Source of the DNA: Acidobacteriota bacterium
GTDB lineage: Bacteria > Acidobacteriota > Thermoanaerobaculia > UBA5066
Length of the DNA: 40,755 bases
Assembly: GCA_030278895.1 (NCBI GenBank)
Contig: JARXKK010000014.1
Span: forward strand, 1 to 40,755
Direction: 5' to 3'
Shown: in pieces, positions 1-7,660 of the stretch
How positions within the stretch are numbered: position 1 is the stretch's first letter
How the letters are laid out: every line of letters starts with the position of its first letter
Made by a program: the position numbers and the translations under genes
Notes under the pieces: generated by a model
Told to the model about the DNA's origin: nothing
The model's input: the letters and a program-made list of their open reading frames with translations, nothing else
Databases searched by the model: none

Positions 1-56
1 AGGAAGGCGTCGCGGCGTTCCTCGAGAAGCGGCCGGCGAAGTTCGCCGGCAAGTAA
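1..56 (+). CDS. C-terminal end of an enoyl-CoA hydratase/isomerase-like protein (partial)
   Basis: Only the last 17 codons lie in the window, ending in TAA at 54-56. The tail reads EGVAAFLEKRPAKFAGK, which matches the usual end of crotonase-fold enoyl-CoA hydratases (an acidic residue, then AFLEKR, then P-x-F-x-G). That family hydrates trans-2-enoyl-CoA in beta-oxidation. The gene is convergent with the homogentisate dioxygenase gene, and only two bases separate the two stop codons. Identification from so short a tail is tentative; the rest lies upstream of the window. Confidence 0.55.
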   Translation, partial: EGVAAFLEKRPAKFAGK

Positions 57-58
57 GG

Positions 59-1210
59 TCAGCCCGGGATCCAGCTGTCGTGGTAGCCGGGGGATTCGAG
101 GGCGAGGGCCTGCTCGGTCAAGCGGAGCGGGGCGAAGGTGTCCACCATGACGGCGAGCTCGTCGGTCGAGCGCGTGCCGATCGAGCCTTCGTACGCGCCC
201 GGGTGCGGGCCGTGCGGGACGCCGGCGGGGTGCAGCGAGACGGCCTTCGGCCCGACGCCCTTACGGCTCGTGAAGTTGCCGCGGACGTAATAAATGATTT
301 CGTCGCAGTCGACCGACGTGTGCGGGTACGGGCAGGGAATCGCGTCGGGATGCGTGTCCGTCACGCGCGGAACGAACGAGCAGACGAGCGCGTTCCGCCC
401 GGCGAACGTGGAGTGGATCGTGGGGGGCAGGTGGATGAGGCCCGTCTTCGGCTGGTACTTCAGGATGTCGAACGCGAAAGGCCAGACCGTTCCGTCCCAC
501 CCGACGACGTCGAACGGCGATGCGACGGGGAAGCGCTCGACGAAAGCGTCGTCTTTCTTGACGAGGACGCGCTTCGGCCCCGGGCGAGGGCCCTTGAAGA
601 CGGGCCGGACGAAATCGCGGTGCGTGTACGGCGCGTCCATCCGCAGCTGGCCCACGGGATTTCGGAACTCGCGGGGCAGGTGCAGCCCTCCACGCATTTC
701 GAAGAGGATTCCTTCGATGGGTGAAGAAATACGGAACCGGGCAACGACGCCGCGAGGGACGAGAAGATAGTCGTTTCCTCGGAAGGGAAGATCGCCGAAA
801 GGCGTTTCGACGGTTCCCTCTCCTTCATAGAAGAAATACAAATCGTCCCCGTCGCCGTTCGAAAGCCCGTCTGGCGACTCCCCCTCCCGCGGCAGGCGAA
901 AAAGGGAGACCGTCAGGTCGTCGTTGCAGAGGACCGGCGTGAATCCCTCGGGCGCCTTGTCCCCGAGGAGGAGGCGGCGGCGCAGGGGTTGGTGTTCCGC
1001 GGGCCGCGGGATTTGACGATCCCATCGGCCGGGCCTCGCGGGTCCGATGAGGGAATCGGTCATGGGCGGACCCTCGTGGTAGAGGATCGAGAACTCGCCG
1101 TCGAAGCCCCGGCGGGTGATGCACTCTTCGTAGCGTAGCGCGCCGGAAGCCGAGCGGAACGCCGTGTGCGGCTTTGCCGGCACCTCGCCGAGCTGCATGC
1201 GATCAATCAT
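59..1210 (-). CDS. hmgA: Homogentisate 1,2-dioxygenase
   Basis: This enzyme opens the ring of homogentisate to maleylacetoacetate in tyrosine/phenylalanine catabolism; it is a cytosolic Fe(II) cupin. The 383-residue product has the family core FDVVGWDGTVWPFAFD (about residues 233-248) and a C-terminal metal site read as His297, Glu304 (in HTSVDCDE) and His333 (in VPHGPH). These fit the His/Glu/His iron ligands of the family. The start is placed at the ATG at 1210, which leads into MQLGEVPAKPHTAFR. An in-frame TTG at 1243 would add 11 residues and overlap the hppD stop. hppD lies 29 bp upstream on the same strand and supplies its substrate, so the two probably form one transcript. Confidence 0.93.
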   Translation of the reverse strand: MIDRMQLGEVPAKPHTAFRSASGALRYEECITRRGFDGEFSILYHEGPPMTDSLIGPARPGRWDRQIPRPAEHQPLRRRLLLGDKAPEGFTPVLCNDDLTVSLFRLPREGESPDGLSNGDGDDLYFFYEGEGTVETPFGDLPFRGNDYLLVPRGVVARFRISSPIEGILFEMRGGLHLPREFRNPVGQLRMDAPYTHRDFVRPVFKGPRPGPKRVLVKKDDAFVERFPVASPFDVVGWDGTVWPFAFDILKYQPKTGLIHLPPTIHSTFAGRNALVCSFVPRVTDTHPDAIPCPYPHTSVDCDEIIYYVRGNFTSRKGVGPKAVSLHPAGVPHGPHPGAYEGSIGTRSTDELAVMVDTFAPLRLTEQALALESPGYHDSWIPG

Positions 1211-1239
1211 GTGTTGTCCGCTCTCTTTCTCTTTCCTTA

Positions 1240-2400
1240 TCAACCAACGACTTCGAGCGCGGACGAGTCCGACCGCTGCGCCGCTTCGATCGACTCGAAG
1301 AGAGCGCGGAAATTGCCGTAGCCGAACCCGCGGTCGCCCTCGCGCTGGATGATCTCGTAGAAGAACGGACCGGCGTTCTCGTCGCCGTACATCGCCATCG
1401 CGTCGAGCATGAAGATCTGGAGCATGTATTTGTCGTCGGCGCCATCCACGAGAATGTGGTTCTTGCGCAGGGCGTCCATGGGCTCCCTGAGGTTCGTGAT
1501 CTTCACGTCCTCCAGGCGCTTCGGCAGCCGGTCGTAATACGCTCCCGGCGCCGGAAGGAACTGGATGCCTTTCCCACGCAGGGCCTCCACGGCCGGAATG
1601 ATCTCCTTTACGAGGAAGGCGATGTGCTGCACGCCCGCGCCATGATGGTCCTCGCAGAAGCGGTTGATCTGGCTGTCGCGAAAGAAGGGCCGCATGGGCT
1701 CGTTCGTGGCGAACTTCACACCGCTGCCGGGGTCGGCCATGACGATGGAACGGAGGCCCGATCCCGTCATACGGCGGGTGCCCCGTTCCGCCGTGTGGAA
1801 CTCTACGTCCCAGTAATGCGAGAAACCGAGGACGTCCCGGTACCAGTTCACGACGGGCAGCATCGTGTAGGCGTTCGATGTCACGTGGTCGATCGTGGCG
1901 AAGCCGTGCGGGTTTTCGCGCGGGTTGCCGTCTCCCACGTCCTCGAAGTCGGGCGCGAAGCGCGGATACTTCCCGTCCCGCTCGATGAAGCGAAACGTGG
2001 TGTCGTCGAGCGGTGTCGCGATGTTGAACGTACGGAACGCGCCGCCTTCGACCTCGTCGACGGCGATGTCCGACAGAAACGTGGCGCCCCGGGAGGCCAG
2101 GAAGTCCCAGGCGGCCTGGATGTCCCGCACGCGAAAGGCGAGGGAGGAAATGCCGTCCGGGTGGATCTTCAGGAAGCGCGCCGCCCGCGAGTCGTTCCGG
2201 TTCGGGCTGGAGACGAGGACACGGATCTGCCCGGCGCCGAAGACCGAGGCGACCTCGCCGCCCTTTTCGATCTTCGAAGCGGAGGCGCGCGCGACCTCCG
2301 AGAAGCCGAGCGCTTCCGCGTAAAACCGGCGGCTCCGCTCGAGGTTCTTGACGACGAAATGGAACGAGTCGTAACCCACGATACCGAGTGAATCGACCAT
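1240..2400 (-). CDS. hppD: 4-hydroxyphenylpyruvate dioxygenase
   Basis: Converts 4-hydroxyphenylpyruvate to homogentisate, the step before hmgA. The 386-residue protein has the two vicinal-oxygen-chelate halves. The Fe(II) ligands are visible as His172 (ATIDHVTSN), His259 (GVQHIAFLV) and Glu349 (FFYEIIQREG). The GFGYGNFRALFESIE tail is also typical of the family. Start is the ATG at 2400, with no Shine-Dalgarno. A TAAGAT box lies 6 nt upstream, suggesting a leaderless transcript. The start codon is only 17 bp from that of the divergent synthase gene at 2418. Length and residues are normal for a functional enzyme. Confidence 0.95.
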   Translation of the reverse strand: MVDSLGIVGYDSFHFVVKNLERSRRFYAEALGFSEVARASASKIEKGGEVASVFGAGQIRVLVSSPNRNDSRAARFLKIHPDGISSLAFRVRDIQAAWDFLASRGATFLSDIAVDEVEGGAFRTFNIATPLDDTTFRFIERDGKYPRFAPDFEDVGDGNPRENPHGFATIDHVTSNAYTMLPVVNWYRDVLGFSHYWDVEFHTAERGTRRMTGSGLRSIVMADPGSGVKFATNEPMRPFFRDSQINRFCEDHHGAGVQHIAFLVKEIIPAVEALRGKGIQFLPAPGAYYDRLPKRLEDVKITNLREPMDALRKNHILVDGADDKYMLQIFMLDAMAMYGDENAGPFFYEIIQREGDRGFGYGNFRALFESIEAAQRSDSSALEVVG

Positions 2401-2406
2401 AATGCG

Positions 2407-2412
2407 ATCTTA
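2407..2412 (-). promoter_or_regulatory. Candidate -10 box of hppD (leaderless spacing)
   Basis: On the minus strand TAAGAT is followed by 6 nt and then the hppD ATG. No ribosome binding site is present. Transcription would start at or next to the start codon. No convincing -35 hexamer was seen. Confidence 0.35.
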
Positions 2413-2417
2413 GCTCG

Positions 2418-3692
2418 ATGGACCCTCAACGCCTCGTCTACGACTGGAACCGCACCGCCGGCGAAGGACGGCCCCGGCACGTCCCCGTCGGGCTCGTCGA
2501 CGAGACGCTTCGGGACGGCCTCCAGTCGCCGTCGGCGGTCACGCCGACGCTCGACGAGAAGTTCGAGCTGATCGTCCTCATGGAGCGGCTTGGGATCGAC
2601 ACCGCCGTCATTGGCATTCCGGCCGCGGGCGGAAGCTCGCGCGAGGACGTCGAGTGGCTCGTCCGCCGCATGACGGAGTCGGGTCTCACGCTGCGCCCGG
2701 GGTGCGCCGCCCGTACGCTCGCCTCCGACGTCGAGCCGATCATCGAGATTTCCCAGCGCGTGGGCCGGGCTCTCGAGATGACGACCTTCATCGGCTCTTC
2801 GCCGATCCGGCAGTACGTCGAGGACTGGGAGCTCTCGCGCATGATGAAGTTGACGCGCGATGCCGTGACGCTCGGCGTGCGCCACGGGCTCCACGTCACC
2901 TACGTGACCGAAGACACGACGCGCGCACGCCCCGAGGACCTCGTCGCGCTTTACGGGACCGCGATCGCCGCAGGGGCGTCCCGCATCTGCATCTGCGACA
3001 CGGTGGGCCACGCGACGCCCGAAGGCGCCGCGGCGCTCGTGGGCTTCCTCGCGGAGTTCGTGGCGCGGGAGAACCCGTCCGTCCGAATCGACTGGCACGG
3101 CCATGAGGACCGCGGGCTCTCCATCGCGAACTCTCTCGCGGCCCTGCGCGCCGGGGCGCACCGCATCCACGGCTGCGGGCTCGGCGTGGGCGAGCGCGTG
3201 GGAAACACGCCGCTCGATCTCCTGCTCGTGAACCTCCAGCTCCTCGGCTGGATCGATCGCGACCTGTCCGCTCTCTCGCGTTACGTCGCGAAGGTGTCCG
3301 CGTACCTGAAGGTGCCGATCCCCGACGGCTACCCGGTGGTCGGGCGCGACGCGTTCCGGACCGGAACCGGCGTTCACGCGGCCGCGATCGTGAAGGCGCG
3401 CGAGAAGGGCCACGACTGGCTCGCGGACCGGATCTACTCCGGCATCCCCGCCAGCATGGTGGGCCTCGCGCAGGTGATCGAAGTAGGCCCCATGTCCGGA
3501 GAGTCCAACGTGACGTTCTGGCTCCGGGAAAGGAGCATCGCGCCGACACCTCAGCGGGTTGCCGCTCTCTACCGGGCCGCAAAGGCCTCCGACCACGTCC
3601 TTTCCGAGGCCGAAATCCGGACGATACTGTCGACCCTGCCCGATCCTGCCCCTGCAGAGGCTCCGGCCGTCGAACGCCGTCGGGGCTCGTGA
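2418..3692 (+). CDS. DRE-TIM metallolyase: 2-isopropylmalate/homocitrate synthase-type acyltransferase
   Basis: A 424-residue HMGL-like protein. Members condense acetyl-CoA with a 2-oxoacid (isopropylmalate, citramalate or homocitrate synthases) or cleave HMG-CoA. Visible signatures are VDETLRDGLQ (residues about 28-37), the metal-binding HGHEDRG (about 232-238), GLGVGERVGNTPLD (about 254-267), GVHAAAIVKA, and a distal IEVGPMSGESNV. The last segment and the overall length resemble isopropylmalate/homocitrate synthases. However, the DRE motif reads RDGLQ as in HMG-CoA lyases, rather than the RDGEQ usual in LeuA. The C-terminal LeuA regulatory domain is absent, so feedback control by leucine is unlikely. 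It may act with the dehydrogenase and hydratase module at 7661-10681, but the substrate cannot be fixed. Confidence 0.72.
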   Translation: MDPQRLVYDWNRTAGEGRPRHVPVGLVDETLRDGLQSPSAVTPTLDEKFELIVLMERLGIDTAVIGIPAAGGSSREDVEWLVRRMTESGLTLRPGCAARTLASDVEPIIEISQRVGRALEMTTFIGSSPIRQYVEDWELSRMMKLTRDAVTLGVRHGLHVTYVTEDTTRARPEDLVALYGTAIAAGASRICICDTVGHATPEGAAALVGFLAEFVARENPSVRIDWHGHEDRGLSIANSLAALRAGAHRIHGCGLGVGERVGNTPLDLLLVNLQLLGWIDRDLSALSRYVAKVSAYLKVPIPDGYPVVGRDAFRTGTGVHAAAIVKAREKGHDWLADRIYSGIPASMVGLAQVIEVGPMSGESNVTFWLRERSIAPTPQRVAALYRAAKASDHVLSEAEIRTILSTLPDPAPAEAPAVERRRGS

Positions 3693-3717
3693 CCCGACGT
3701 GGGCGGCCCGGCTTCCG

Positions 3718-3723
3718 TAGAAT
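3718..3723 (+). promoter_or_regulatory. Candidate -10 box of the xer gene (leaderless spacing)
   Basis: TAGAAT (5 of 6 to TATAAT) lies 6 nt before the GTG start at 3730. No Shine-Dalgarno is present. A weak CCGACG lies at a -35 distance. Confidence 0.4.
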
Positions 3724-3729
3724 CGACGA

Positions 3730-4656
3730 GTGAGTTCGGGATCTCCTGCCAAAACGCCGGCCGGCGTCTTCTTTCAGAAGCACCTCCCGCTCTACCTCGA
3801 CTATCTCTCGGCGGAAAAGGGCCTCTCTTCGAACACGCTCGAGGCATATCGCCGCGATCTCGCGGCGTTCGGGGCGCATCTCGTGTCCTCGCGGGCAAAT
3901 CCGTCCCGTGTCGCGCGGGGCGACATCGTCGCCTATCTCGGGATCCGGCGCGTGGAAGGAATGTCGCCTCGCACTCTCGCGCGGCTCACCTCGGCGCTCC
4001 GCGGCCTCTACGGATTTCTCGCCGCCGAGAAGATTCTCGAGACGGACCCGACGGCCGACCTCACGAACGCCCGACGGTGGGCGATGCTGCCGAAGGTCCT
4101 GTCGCCGGAGGACGTGACGCGTCTCCTGGACGGGCCCGACGTGACGACGCCGAAGGGTCTGCGCAACCGCGCCTTGTTCGAGCTGCTTTATGCGTGCGGT
4201 CTCCGCGTCTCCGAGGTCGCCGGACTGCCCGTCGAAGCGCTGCGCCTGCCTGAAGGATTCATCGTGGTGCGCGGCAAGGGCGCGAAGGAGCGGGTCGTGC
4301 CGATCGCGGATTCCTCCGCGCGCTGGGTCGCGCGCTACCTGCAGGCGGCGCGGTCCGAGGCGCCGGGTGCCGCGGGGCGATGGGTGTTCCCGGGCGCACG
4401 CGGAAAGCCGATCACGCGGCAGACCGTCTTCCTCGCGCTCAAGGCCGCAGCGCGGAAGGCGGGCCTGCCGGCTTCCGCCGTGTCGCCCCACGTCCTTCGG
4501 CACGCGTTCGCCACCCACCTCGTCGACAACGACGCCGATCTCAGGGCCGTGCAGATGATGCTCGGGCACGCGGATATCGCCACGACCGAGATCTACACCC
4601 ACGTCTCCCGCTCGCGGGTCCGGAAGGTCTACGACCGGACTCACCCCCGGGCATGA
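3730..4656 (+). CDS. xerD: Tyrosine recombinase, XerC/XerD type
   Basis: Resolves chromosome dimers at dif sites by strand exchange through a covalent phosphotyrosine. The 308-residue protein has the N-terminal SAM-like core-binding domain (about residues 14-105). The complete catalytic set follows: Arg159 (GLRVSEV), Lys183 (GKGAKER), His254 and Arg257 (HVLRHAFATHL), His280 (MLGHADIATT) and Tyr289 (EIYTHVS). Start is GTG at 3730 with a -10-like box directly upstream. The stop overlaps the next start as ATGA at 4653-4656. XerC and XerD cannot be told apart here; no dif-like site or mobile-element context was seen, so a housekeeping Xer is most likely. Confidence 0.88.
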   Translation: MSSGSPAKTPAGVFFQKHLPLYLDYLSAEKGLSSNTLEAYRRDLAAFGAHLVSSRANPSRVARGDIVAYLGIRRVEGMSPRTLARLTSALRGLYGFLAAEKILETDPTADLTNARRWAMLPKVLSPEDVTRLLDGPDVTTPKGLRNRALFELLYACGLRVSEVAGLPVEALRLPEGFIVVRGKGAKERVVPIADSSARWVARYLQAARSEAPGAAGRWVFPGARGKPITRQTVFLALKAAARKAGLPASAVSPHVLRHAFATHLVDNDADLRAVQMMLGHADIATTEIYTHVSRSRVRKVYDRTHPRA

Positions 4657-5396
4657 AGATCTTCCTCTTCGCCATTCTCGGCGTCTCTCTTTTTGCACGG
4701 CCTGCGGTGGCAACCCTCGTCGTGTTTGGGGACGGTCGCCACATACGGGTCGCGAGCTACGAAGTCGTGGGGGGCGACCGGCTCACGGTCGGGCTTCACG
4801 GCGGCGGCTCGATGACGATCCCGCTCGACGTCGTCGAGCGCATCGTGGACGAGGAGTATGAGCGCCCGGCTCCGATCCTCCCGGGAGACGCCATAGAAGC
4901 CGGACCCATCGCGGCCGAGCTTCCTGCGGGTGCGAGCCGCTCCGTCCGCGCCTTCTCTGAGAGTCTCTCTCTCTCTTCCTCTTCCTTCTCATCCCCTTAC
5001 TCCGCACAGATCCTCGCCGCCGCTAAAGAGCACAGGGTCGACCCCGCGTTCATCGCGGCGGTCATTCGCGCGGAATCCAACGGCGTCCCGACCGCCGTCT
5101 CGCGGAAGGGAGCACGCGGACTCATGCAGCTCATGCCGGCCACCGCGCAACGCCTCGGCGTCAGACGCCCGTTCGATCCGAAGGACAACATTCGGGGAGG
5201 TGCCGCCTACCTCGCCGAGCTGGCCGAGCGCTTCGGCGAGACGAACGCGGACCTCATCCTCGCGGCCTACAACGCGGGGGAGAACGCCGTGGAGGAGTAC
5301 GGTGGCGTGCCGCCGTACCGCGAGACCCGCGAGTACGTGAGGCGCGTTCTTGCGTTCTGGGGCCCGACGGCGCGGCTCGGGCGCGCGGCGCTCTGA
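4653..5396 (+). CDS. Secreted lytic transglycosylase (SLT domain)
   Basis: Cleaves the glycan strands of peptidoglycan in the periplasm. The 247-residue product starts with a signal peptide (MKIFLFAILGVSLFARPAVA). A short beta-rich region follows (about 21-70), then a Ser-rich linker (about 102-115) and an SLT domain. Catalytic Glu141 sits in IRAESNG; GLMQLMPATA and AAYNAGENAV are the other family blocks. The start overlaps the xer stop (ATGA) and has no Shine-Dalgarno of its own, suggesting translational coupling. The linker is encoded by a CT-rich simple repeat at 4964-4976. The N-terminal region was not matched to a known domain. Confidence 0.85.
   Translation: MKIFLFAILGVSLFARPAVATLVVFGDGRHIRVASYEVVGGDRLTVGLHGGGSMTIPLDVVERIVDEEYERPAPILPGDAIEAGPIAAELPAGASRSVRAFSESLSLSSSSFSSPYSAQILAAAKEHRVDPAFIAAVIRAESNGVPTAVSRKGARGLMQLMPATAQRLGVRRPFDPKDNIRGGAAYLAELAERFGETNADLILAAYNAGENAVEEYGGVPPYRETREYVRRVLAFWGPTARLGRAAL
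4964..4976 (+). repeat. (TC)n simple repeat inside the transglycosylase gene
   Basis: About six TC dinucleotide units within a longer pyrimidine-rich tract, encoding the Ser/Leu-rich linker. The tract is unusual in this GC-rich sequence, and slipped-strand changes here would shift the frame ahead of the catalytic domain. Confidence 0.6.
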
Positions 5397-5398
5397 CG

Positions 5399-5965
5399 AT
5401 GTTCCGGACGGCGCGCGCATTCCTTCTGGCGGTTCCCGGAGCCTTCCTCCTCGTTCTCAGCGCGTACCTCGTGGTCCACCCTCGAGCCGCCGAGTCCTTC
5501 GCGGCCTATCCGATCCTCGCCGACGCCCTCGGGGTCGCTCTCACCAAGAGGCCCCTCGTGCGGTTCATCGCGGCATCGACACTTTTCTTCCTGCCGCCCT
5601 ACCTCATGGCGGGTCTCCTGCTCTTTTTCGCGGATGTCGGCGTCTCGGCCGCGGCGCCACTCTGGGCGCGGGGCCGAGTCCGGCGAGCCGACCCGTCCCT
5701 GCCGCCCGAGAGCCGCTGGTCGTTCCTCGCCGTTACCGCGCTGGCCGCGCTCGCTTTCGGCGTATCCCTGCATCGCGTCGCGCACGGCGGCGACCTTCCG
5801 GGGGGCATCAACGTAGGGCCGCTTCTCGTCGCGCTCGCCGCGTTCGCGGCCGTGGCGGCCGGGCTCTTCGCGGGCGGCATCGCGGCCGGACCGCGCGCGT
5901 TGATCGGCTGGTTTCGTCAGCGGGCGAGAGCGGTCGAGAACGAGCCGGGGCGAAATTCGACCTGA
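5399..5965 (+). CDS. Small integral membrane protein, function unknown
   Basis: A 188-residue protein with about four predicted membrane segments: roughly residues 6-26, 56-76, 106-123 and 137-160. A cytosolic Arg-rich stretch lies between segments 2 and 3, and the tail is basic. I do not recognise a family. It begins 2 nt after the transglycosylase stop, so it is probably in the xer-transglycosylase operon. A cell-envelope role is only a guess from that context. Codon use is like the neighbours. Confidence 0.7.
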   Translation: MFRTARAFLLAVPGAFLLVLSAYLVVHPRAAESFAAYPILADALGVALTKRPLVRFIAASTLFFLPPYLMAGLLLFFADVGVSAAAPLWARGRVRRADPSLPPESRWSFLAVTALAALAFGVSLHRVAHGGDLPGGINVGPLLVALAAFAAVAAGLFAGGIAAGPRALIGWFRQRARAVENEPGRNST

Positions 5966-5977
5966 CGGCCGCGCCCC

Positions 5978-5983
5978 TATACT
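5978..5983 (+). promoter_or_regulatory. Candidate -10 box of guaA (leaderless spacing)
   Basis: TATACT (5 of 6 to TATAAT) ends 7 nt before the GTG start at 5991, and there is no Shine-Dalgarno. A TTCGAC sequence at 5956-5961 with a 16-bp spacer is a weak -35 candidate. Confidence 0.45.
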
Positions 5984-5990
5984 TCGCGGC

Positions 5991-7529
5991 GTGAGCGCCG
6001 CCGCCGACACCGTCGTCGTCCTCGATTTTGGCTCCCAATTCACGCAGGTGATCGCCCGGCGGATCCGCGAAGCGCGAGTCCGGTCAGTCGTCCTTCCGTT
6101 CGACGCGAAGGCCGATGAGATTGCGAAGCTCGGCCCCAAGGGAATCATCCTGTCGGGGGGCCCTTCGAGCGTTTACGACGGCGATGCGCCCCAGGGCGAC
6201 GCCCAACTCTTCGACCTCGGCGTCCCCGTTCTCGGGCTCTGCTACGGAATGATGTGGATCGCGCAGCGCTTCGGAGGGCGCGTCGGCAGCGCGCCCGGGC
6301 GGGAATATGGGCGGGCCTCCGTGCAAATTCGAGGCGGGCGTCTCTTCCGCGGCCTCGGGCCGGTCGAAACGGTCTGGATGAGCCACGGCGACCATGTCGA
6401 GGCGGCGCCCGTGGGTTTCGCGGTGACGGCCCACACGGAAAACGCACCGGTCGCAGCCTTCGAAGACGCGGAGCGCGGCCTCTACGGCATTCAGGGCCAT
6501 CCGGAAGTCCATCACTCCGAGCATGGCGCCCAGATGATCGAGAACTTTCTTTACGACGTCTGCGGCGCGAAACCCACGTGGACGATGGCGGGATTCCGGG
6601 ATGCGACGGTCGCGCTCCTCAGGGACGAGGTGAAGCATGGCCTCGTCCTCGGTGCGCTTTCGGGCGGCGTCGACTCGACGGTCGCGGCGGTCCTCATCCG
6701 CGAAGCGGTTGGGGAACGCTTCCGCGGCGTCTTCGTCGACACGGGCCTCCTCCGCAAGCACGAAGGCCGGCAGGTGATGGAGGCGTTCCGCCACCTCGGG
6801 CTGCCCGTCACTGCGGTCGACGCGTCGGAGCGGTTTCTCTCGGCTCTCGCGGGCGTGATCGAGCCCGAGCGAAAACGGAGGATCATCGGCGGCCTCTTCA
6901 TCGACGTCTTCACCGAGAACGCGAAGGCGGTGGACGGCGCCGAGTGGCTGCTGCAGGGAACGCTCTACCCCGACGTGATCGAGTCGGTCTCGATCAAGGG
7001 CCCGTCGTCCGTGATCAAGACGCATCACAACGTCGGGGGCCTCCCCGAAAAGCTCGGATTCAAGCTTCTCGAGCCGCTCCGCGAGCTGTTCAAGGACGAG
7101 GTCCGCCGTCTCGGCGAGGAGCTGGGAATTCCGAAGGAGATGCTTTATCGGCACCCGTTCCCGGGCCCCGGACTCGCCGTGCGCATGCCGGGCGAGATCA
7201 ACAAGGAACGCGTGCGCATCCTGCAGGAAGCCGACGCGATCTTCATCGAGGAGCTGCGCGACTCGGGCTGGTACGAGAGGACGTCGCAGGCGTTCGCGGT
7301 TCTGCTCCCCGTCAAGACGGTTGGCGTCATGGGCGACGGCCGGACGTACGAGGACGTTCTCGCGCTCCGCGCCGTCACGACCGAGGACTTCATGACCGCC
7401 GACTGGGCGCGCCTCCCGCACGATCTCCTCGACCGCGTGTCGCGTCGCGTCGTGGGCGAGGTGCGGGGCGTGAACCGCGTCGTCTACGACGTCACGTCGA
7501 AGCCCCCCGGCACGATCGAGTGGGAGTGA
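5991..7529 (+). CDS. guaA: GMP synthase (glutamine-hydrolysing)
   Basis: Amidates XMP to GMP, the last step of guanine nucleotide synthesis. The 512-residue protein has the full three-part architecture. The class I glutaminase has Cys84 (GLCYGM) and the His170/Glu172 pair in GHPEVHHSEHG. The ATP-pyrophosphatase has the P-loop SGGVDST (about 224-230). The dimerisation domain ends in the characteristic KPPGTIEWE. HHNVGGLP is also conserved. Start is GTG at 5991, fitting both a normal N-terminus (VVVLDFGSQFTQ) and the adjacent -10 box. Nothing is missing. Confidence 0.97.
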   Translation: MSAAADTVVVLDFGSQFTQVIARRIREARVRSVVLPFDAKADEIAKLGPKGIILSGGPSSVYDGDAPQGDAQLFDLGVPVLGLCYGMMWIAQRFGGRVGSAPGREYGRASVQIRGGRLFRGLGPVETVWMSHGDHVEAAPVGFAVTAHTENAPVAAFEDAERGLYGIQGHPEVHHSEHGAQMIENFLYDVCGAKPTWTMAGFRDATVALLRDEVKHGLVLGALSGGVDSTVAAVLIREAVGERFRGVFVDTGLLRKHEGRQVMEAFRHLGLPVTAVDASERFLSALAGVIEPERKRRIIGGLFIDVFTENAKAVDGAEWLLQGTLYPDVIESVSIKGPSSVIKTHHNVGGLPEKLGFKLLEPLRELFKDEVRRLGEELGIPKEMLYRHPFPGPGLAVRMPGEINKERVRILQEADAIFIEELRDSGWYERTSQAFAVLLPVKTVGVMGDGRTYEDVLALRAVTTEDFMTADWARLPHDLLDRVSRRVVGEVRGVNRVVYDVTSKPPGTIEWE

Positions 7530-7545
7530 GATTCGCCCCGTAAAC

Positions 7546-7577
7546 CCCTGGGACCGCAGGCCACGAAGAGCCCAGGG
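7546..7577 (+). terminator. Hairpin downstream of guaA
   Basis: CCCTGGG (7546-7552) pairs with CCCAGGG (7571-7577) across an 18-nt loop, 17 bp after the guaA stop. There is no T-tract, so termination activity is uncertain. It could instead be part of the leader of the following operon. Confidence 0.35.
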
Positions 7578-7660
7578 TCCTCCCGAGGCGCAATACCTGA
7601 TGCACCTGCGTTACGGGCATGTCGGGCGCAATCGGACACACTTCGGTCGGAGGGGTGTCT

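Noticed and set aside
3730-4656. Xer gene as an integrase of a mobile element
   Set aside because: No attachment repeats, phage genes or transposon genes flank it, and composition matches the neighbours; a housekeeping Xer is simpler.
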